NCBI GenBank assembly: GCA_035325705.1
Contig: DAOKZI010000011.1
Coordinates: forward strand, 62,001 to 126,000
DNA: 64,000 bases
Direction: 5' to 3'
Source of the DNA: Ga0077536 sp035325705
GTDB lineage: Bacteria > Pseudomonadota > Gammaproteobacteria > Ga0077536
Under the pieces are notes generated by a model, which was given only the letters and a program-made list of their open reading frames with translations, was not told where the DNA came from and did not search any database. Positions 60,478 through 64,000 of the stretch are shown here, piece after piece. Every line of letters begins with the position of its first letter. Position 1 is the first letter of the stretch. Position numbers and translations under genes: made by a program.

Positions 60478-62091
60478 TCACCGCCCCGCCAAGGCCTCCC
60501 GATGCGGGGGCTCGACCCCGGAGAAGCGCACCAGCGAGCCGGTCGGTCGCCCGGTGTGCTTGTTCGGGTAGTTCGACAGCGAGGTCCACACCGATCCGGT
60601 CTTGTAATCGAAGGCGATCATGCGGCCATAGGACATCGGCAGCGGCATGCGGTAGCTCGTGAACTGGTTCGTCACCGGATCGAAGCGATAGATCGAGCTC
60701 GTGCCGTTACCCTGCACCCACACCGTGCCGGTCGCGCCGTCGTAGCGCGACGCATAGGGAAAGACGTCCTTGTCGGGTAGATCGAACTCCTGCAGCGTAT
60801 CGGTGGCGATGTCGTAGCGCGCGAGCGTGCCGTAGCCCGAGTTCGGGATCCACAGCCGATCCTTGTCGTCGATACACATGCGATGCGGAGCGCTCTCCGG
60901 CCGCGGCATCTGCTTTTCGACGACCTGGCCGGTCGCGGGATCGAGCATGCCGTAGATGTTCTCGACGTACTTCGTGAACCACACACGGTCCTTGCTGTCG
61001 AGCGCGATGCCGTAGGTATGCCCGTCCGGGCCGAGCAGATCGTATTCCTTGATTTCGCCGGTCTCGGGATTGAGGCTCGCGACCGAGTTCGCACCGAACT
61101 CCGACAGCCACATGCGGCCCTGCTTGTCGAATTTGACGAGCCCTTGTTCGTCGTACGCGAAGGAATGGATCAGCGAGCCCTTGCGGAAACCGCGGTAGAG
61201 CTGGAACGCCTCGGTGACGGGATCGAAGCTCGCGACCATGTCGGCGAGCTGCAGCGTGATCCACAGCTTGCCGTGAGAGTCGAAGTGCAGCGTGTGCATG
61301 CCGCCGCCCTTGGTCGGCAGCTTGTAGCGCTTCTGATCCCCGGTGACGGGATCGATGCGCACCAGCTCATCGTACGGATAGTCGCCGACCCAGGCCGCGC
61401 CGGTCGCCGGTTCGATGATCATGTCGTGGGCCCAGGAATCCGGATAGCCGACGTCGTAGATCGTGATGGTGGTCTTCGCGGTGCCGTCCTTGCCGGGATC
61501 GGGGATCGGGATGTCGGCAGGCTTGGTCGCGAACTTCTCCGCGACCAGCCAGGTTGCCAGCTCTTTCGGCTCGAACTTCGGAATGACGCTGTAGACGTCC
61601 AGGTTGTCCCGCATCATCTGGATCGCCGCTTCCCACTCCTGTTCGTTGCGCGGCCTGCGCAGCGTCTCCGAGCCGGGGTCATGGCAGATCGTGCAGCCCG
61701 TGATGAAGCGGGCCTTGAAGTCGCCGTCGGGCAGGGCGGCGAGCCACATATTGCTCGGTAGCTGATTGGTGGGATCGGTGGGCGTGAGATCGAAGTCGTG
61801 CTCGCCGCCGTCGTAACCGAGCTGGTATTCCGGCATCTTGGCCGGCGCATAGCCGATGCGCGAGGCGGACAGCGCGTATTGTCCGGGATACAGATCGCGG
61901 ATGACGAAGCGCCCTTCGGCGTCGGAAACGACGGCGGTCGACATCTTGCGCGCGGCCTGCGAGGCCATCACGAAGACGCCCTGCAGCGCCTTGCCGTCCT
62001 TGTCCTTCACCACGCCCTGCAGCGTCGCCGCCGTCGCGCCGCCGCAGATAAGACTCATCGCCAGCCCGAGTAATCCCGATCGCTTCCACAT
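60478..62091 (-). CDS. Exported CarboxypepD_reg / CxxCH / Vgb-like propeller protein
   Basis: Periplasmic protein of 537 residues. A signal peptide covers about 1-22 (ICGGATA at its end). A transthyretin-like regulatory domain follows (about 23-105, LQGVVKDKDGKALQGVFV and RFVIRDLYPGQYALSASR). A single haem-c motif GCTICHD lies near 130, and a virginiamycin-B-lyase/SMP-30-like six-bladed propeller covers about 190-520 with repeated xxLWI/VWF blades (GKLWITLQ, GRMWLSEFG, DRVWFTKY, DRLWIPNSG, TVWVQGN). One CxxCH suggests a c-type electron carrier fused to a sensor or enzyme propeller. ATG 62091 begins MWKRSGLLGL; a longer frame to 62145 runs through the promoter palindrome. First gene of the six-gene unit, preceded by an FNR-type box. 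Confidence 0.82.
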   Translation of the reverse strand: MWKRSGLLGLAMSLICGGATAATLQGVVKDKDGKALQGVFVMASQAARKMSTAVVSDAEGRFVIRDLYPGQYALSASRIGYAPAKMPEYQLGYDGGEHDFDLTPTDPTNQLPSNMWLAALPDGDFKARFITGCTICHDPGSETLRRPRNEQEWEAAIQMMRDNLDVYSVIPKFEPKELATWLVAEKFATKPADIPIPDPGKDGTAKTTITIYDVGYPDSWAHDMIIEPATGAAWVGDYPYDELVRIDPVTGDQKRYKLPTKGGGMHTLHFDSHGKLWITLQLADMVASFDPVTEAFQLYRGFRKGSLIHSFAYDEQGLVKFDKQGRMWLSEFGANSVASLNPETGEIKEYDLLGPDGHTYGIALDSKDRVWFTKYVENIYGMLDPATGQVVEKQMPRPESAPHRMCIDDKDRLWIPNSGYGTLARYDIATDTLQEFDLPDKDVFPYASRYDGATGTVWVQGNGTSSIYRFDPVTNQFTSYRMPLPMSYGRMIAFDYKTGSVWTSLSNYPNKHTGRPTGSLVRFSGVEPPHREALAGR

Positions 62092-62127
62092 ATGCCCCCC
62101 TACAGCGTCTGCAAATGTGCACCACAC

Positions 62128-62143
62128 GCAGTCCACCGACTGC
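62128..62143. promoter_or_regulatory. Perfect 6-bp inverted repeat at the presumed transcript start
   Basis: GCAGTC-N4-GACTGC lies 37-52 bp before the propeller-gene ATG and just downstream of the predicted start site. It could be a leader hairpin or a second operator. Confidence 0.4.
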
Positions 62144-62150
62144 ACGCCGA

Positions 62151-62192
62151 ATCATCGGCGGACGAATCCCCGGTCGCGTTGACGTGGGTCAA
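62151..62192 (-). promoter_or_regulatory. FNR/Anr-type box with -10 at class II spacing
   Basis: On the minus strand TTGAC-CCAC-GTCAA (62179-62192) is a perfect palindrome of the FNR/Anr/Dnr type. GATGAT (62151-62156) follows after 22 bases, exactly where a -10 should be if the box is centred at -41.5, giving a start near 62144 and a leader of about 53 nt to the propeller gene. The box lies between the cyd genes and the six-gene unit, so the latter is the likely target. Confidence 0.65.
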
Positions 62193-62381
62193 GTAGGGAA
62201 CGCGGAAAAATCGGCAGCCAGACAGGGGATTCGGCGGCGTCGCGCTTTCGAGCGCGGCGCTGCCGACTGCCGATGCATCGCCCGCTGCTGCACTCGGCCG
62301 GCGCGGGCGAGCGATGCGCCGAAGAAAAACGGAATCCCGCGTGCAGCTCGGCCGCGCCGTGCAGCCGCTTGCCGGGACTGC

Positions 62382-62525
62382 TCAGCGCGTCATCCCGGCG
62401 GCGGTCATCAGAAGTCGAAGCAGCAGCGCAATCATCGCCAGCGCGCCCACGCTCGCCGTCCAGATTAACAGCAGCCAAGCGATCCGGCGCAGCCACAGGC
62501 CGCGTGAGGCGTCCTCCCGCGCCAT
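62382..62525 (-). CDS. DUF2474 / CydX-like small membrane protein (47 aa)
   Basis: A 47-residue single-helix protein (membrane segment about 16-41, IAWLLLIWTASVGALAMIAL) of the DUF2474 type that follows cydAB in many bacteria. CydX-class proteins stabilise the bd oxidase. The start codon overlaps the cydB stop by one base (TGATG), a strong sign that it is translated. The basic N-terminus and LLRLLMTAAGMTR ending match the family. Confidence 0.82.
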   Translation of the reverse strand: MAREDASRGLWLRRIAWLLLIWTASVGALAMIALLLRLLMTAAGMTR

Positions 62526-63535
62526 CAGTGATAACCCTCTCCGGCCTTCACCTTGCCACGGAACACGTAGTAGGACCAACTCGTGTAGGCGAGGATCATC
62601 GGAATGATCAGCAGAGCACCCACGAGCGTGAAGCCCATGCTCTGCGGGGGCGCCGCGGCCTGCCAGATCGAGATGTGCGGTGGAATCGCGTTCGGCCACA
62701 GGCTGATCATGAGTCCGGAATAGCCGAGAAACACGAGAAAGAGAGCCAGTAGGAAGGGCGCGCTGCCGGGATCTCCGCTGCGCAGGCTGCGCAAGAGTCG
62801 CCAGGTGCTGAGGACGACGAGGATGGGCACGGGCGAGAAGAAGAAAAGATTCGGCAGGCTGAACCAGCGGGCGGCGATCTCGGCTTGGGCCCATGGAGTC
62901 CACAGACTCACGATCGCGATCACGCCGAGCAGGGCCAAGGCGATCGGCCGTGCCACTTGCACCATGCGATCGTGCAGCGCTCCCTCGGTCTTGACGATCA
63001 GCCAGGTCACGCCCAGCAGGGCGTAAGCGACGACGAGGCCTAAGCCGGTGAAGAGATTGAACGGCGTGACCCAATCCATCGGCCCGCCCAGATAGCGCGG
63101 TCCCTCGGTCTGGAAGCCGTTGATGAACGCGCCCAGCGAAACCCCCTGAAAGAACGTCGCCACCATCGAGCCGCTCATGAAGGCTTTGTCCCAAAACGGC
63201 TTGTGCGCTTCATCGGCCTTGAAGCGGAATTCGAACGCGACACCGCGCCAGATGAGCCCGAGCAGCATCAGCGCCAAGGGCAGGTAGAGCGCCGTCAGAA
63301 TCACGGCATAGGCCAAGGGAAAGGCGGCCATCAGGCCTGCACCGCCGAGGACCAGCCAGGTCTCGTTGCCGTCCCAGACCGGCGCGACGGTGTTGACCAT
63401 GACATCGCGGTCCTCGCGGCGCGGTACGAATGGAAACAGGATTCCTATGCCCAGATCGAAACCGTCCATGATCACGTACATCATCAGACCGAAAGCGATG
63501 ATCGCGGCCCACACGACCGGCAGCTCGATGCCCAT
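62525..63535 (-). CDS. cydB: Cytochrome bd ubiquinol oxidase subunit II
   Basis: Membrane subunit II of the bd-type (CIO-like) quinol oxidase, 336 residues, with about eight helices. Conserved regions are YVIMDGFDLGIGILFPF, TVAPVWDGNETWLVLGG, WRGVAFEFRFKAD and the WPNAIPPHISIWQAA segment. It supports the haem subunit for high-affinity, non-pumping O2 reduction. It lies three bases after cydA and overlaps the small DUF2474 gene by one base. Confidence 0.95.
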   Translation of the reverse strand: MGIELPVVWAAIIAFGLMMYVIMDGFDLGIGILFPFVPRREDRDVMVNTVAPVWDGNETWLVLGGAGLMAAFPLAYAVILTALYLPLALMLLGLIWRGVAFEFRFKADEAHKPFWDKAFMSGSMVATFFQGVSLGAFINGFQTEGPRYLGGPMDWVTPFNLFTGLGLVVAYALLGVTWLIVKTEGALHDRMVQVARPIALALLGVIAIVSLWTPWAQAEIAARWFSLPNLFFFSPVPILVVLSTWRLLRSLRSGDPGSAPFLLALFLVFLGYSGLMISLWPNAIPPHISIWQAAAPPQSMGFTLVGALLIIPMILAYTSWSYYVFRGKVKAGEGYH

Positions 63536-63538
63536 GTC

Positions 63539-64000
63539 TCATCCCTCCGTCGTGCCGGAAAGCTCGGGCGCCGCCGACAGCGGCCGCGCGGGGCGGGGAG
63601 CTGGATCCCCGCTGTCCTCGGCCGGCTCATCGGCCGCGTGAGGACCTCTGCCGACGAGCTTCAGCATGTACATCGTTCCGATCCCGAAGACGATGAAGTA
63701 CACGACGACGAAGGCCACCAACGTCACGCTCATCGTTAATGCGGAATGGTCGGATACCGCGTCGGCGGTCCGCATGACGCCGTAGACGACCCAGGGCTGG
63801 CGGCCGACCTCGGTGGTGTGCCATCCGGCCAGGATGGCGAGCAGGCCGGAGGGGCCCATCACGGTGGCGAAGCGCAAGAACCCTTTGCCTTCGTAGAGCT
63901 TTCGGCGCCAGCGTCGCCACGCCGCCCATAGCCCGAGCGCCAGCATCAGCATCCCCAGGCCGACCATCATGCGGAAAGTCCAGAACACGATCGTCGCCGG
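63539..64000 (-). CDS. cydA: Cytochrome bd ubiquinol oxidase subunit I (C-terminal part)
   Basis: Only the last 150 or so residues are inside the window; the frame is open to the right edge and the start lies beyond it. The diagnostic GWHTTEVGRQPWVVYGVMRTADAVS region, conserved near the end of CydA/CioA, is present. The final membrane helices and a hydrophilic tail rich in Pro, Ala and Asp follow. It would carry haems b558, b595 and d and oxidise ubiquinol. The bd oxidase operon is read toward the FNR-box region. Confidence 0.93.
   Translation of the reverse strand, partial: PATIVFWTFRMMVGLGMLMLALGLWAAWRRWRRKLYEGKGFLRFATVMGPSGLLAILAGWHTTEVGRQPWVVYGVMRTADAVSDHSALTMSVTLVAFVVVYFIVFGIGTMYMLKLVGRGPHAADEPAEDSGDPAPRPARPLSAAPELSGTTEG

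Noticed and set aside
60478..62145. Upstream extension of the propeller protein to 62145
   Set aside because: The extra 18 codons translate the promoter palindrome, have no ribosome site, and would bury the signal peptide.

Overview
The window is high-GC DNA (roughly two thirds G+C by eye) from a Gram-negative proteobacterium. LpxD (lipid A), ClpS/ClpA, a complete 14-gene nuoA-N operon and a bd-type quinol oxidase all fit that. The orders yciO / M50 protease / trpS / scpA / scpB / rluB, tpiA-secG-tRNA-Leu(GAG)-nuoA-N and yciB / yciI / bolA resemble the Xanthomonadales-Nevskiales-Steroidobacter side of the Gammaproteobacteria. This placement is an inference; a betaproteobacterium is not excluded. 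There is no transposase, phage gene or CRISPR array. Most of the window is ordinary chromosome, so very long open frames on the strand opposite real genes are GC artefacts.

Layout. 1-4555 (minus): flavin monooxygenase (cut by the window edge), small membrane protein, SAM methyltransferase, acyl-CoA synthetase. 4743-9574: glutathione reductase divergent from a group II truncated haemoglobin, an HMG-CoA-lyase-type enzyme, a GntR/FCD regulator, and an LpxD away from the usual lipid A cluster. 9773-11815: VKOR-thioredoxin fusion, pgpA, lytic transglycosylase. 11858-21186: ilvD, argE-argA, clpS-clpA, aceA. 21677-24745 (minus): yciB, yciI, bolA, an orphan DNA methyltransferase and dapE, the last four start-to-stop coupled. 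24793-31679: yciO, M50 protease, trpS, scpA, scpB, rluB, tpiA, secG, tRNA-Leu. 31878-46440: complex I. 46677-48625 (minus): SCO protein, PCu(A)C copper chaperone, psd. 48711-54241: two paralogous Ser/Thr kinases with C-terminal cyclic-nucleotide-binding-like domains on either side of pgi, the second coupled to a secreted sugar-dehydrogenase-like propeller. 54245-57160: an interrupted cytochrome-like remnant, a VPLPA/PEP-CTERM secreted protein, a small unknown gene and a deazaflavin-type nitroreductase. 57213-62091 (minus): a tight six-gene unit. 62382-64000 (minus): cydA(partial)-cydB-DUF2474.

Two things stand out. First, the six-gene unit at 57213-62091 joins a thiamine-diphosphate 2-oxo-acid dehydrogenase E1 pair (alpha, beta) to a secreted single-CxxCH beta-propeller protein, two small membrane proteins and a secreted carboxypeptidase-regulatory-like protein. 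It is preceded by a perfect FNR/Anr-type palindrome (TTGAC-N4-GTCAA, 62179-62192), with a -10-like hexamer at the class II distance. That suggests an oxygen-responsive module of unknown function next to the bd oxidase genes.

Second, the intergenic spaces carry three dispersed repeat families. Two have the architecture of REP elements (5' GTAG plus hairpin), usually as inverted pairs. The third is a tandem CACGGAGGx element that brackets a REP pair in a nested 340-bp inverted structure at 21282-21621. They concentrate between convergent genes, and one copy supplies the stop codon of pgi. Smaller points are a CTG start for rluB with a strong Shine-Dalgarno, an acidic tail on ScpB built on a 15-bp tandem repeat, and DFG-to-DFS changes in both kinases.
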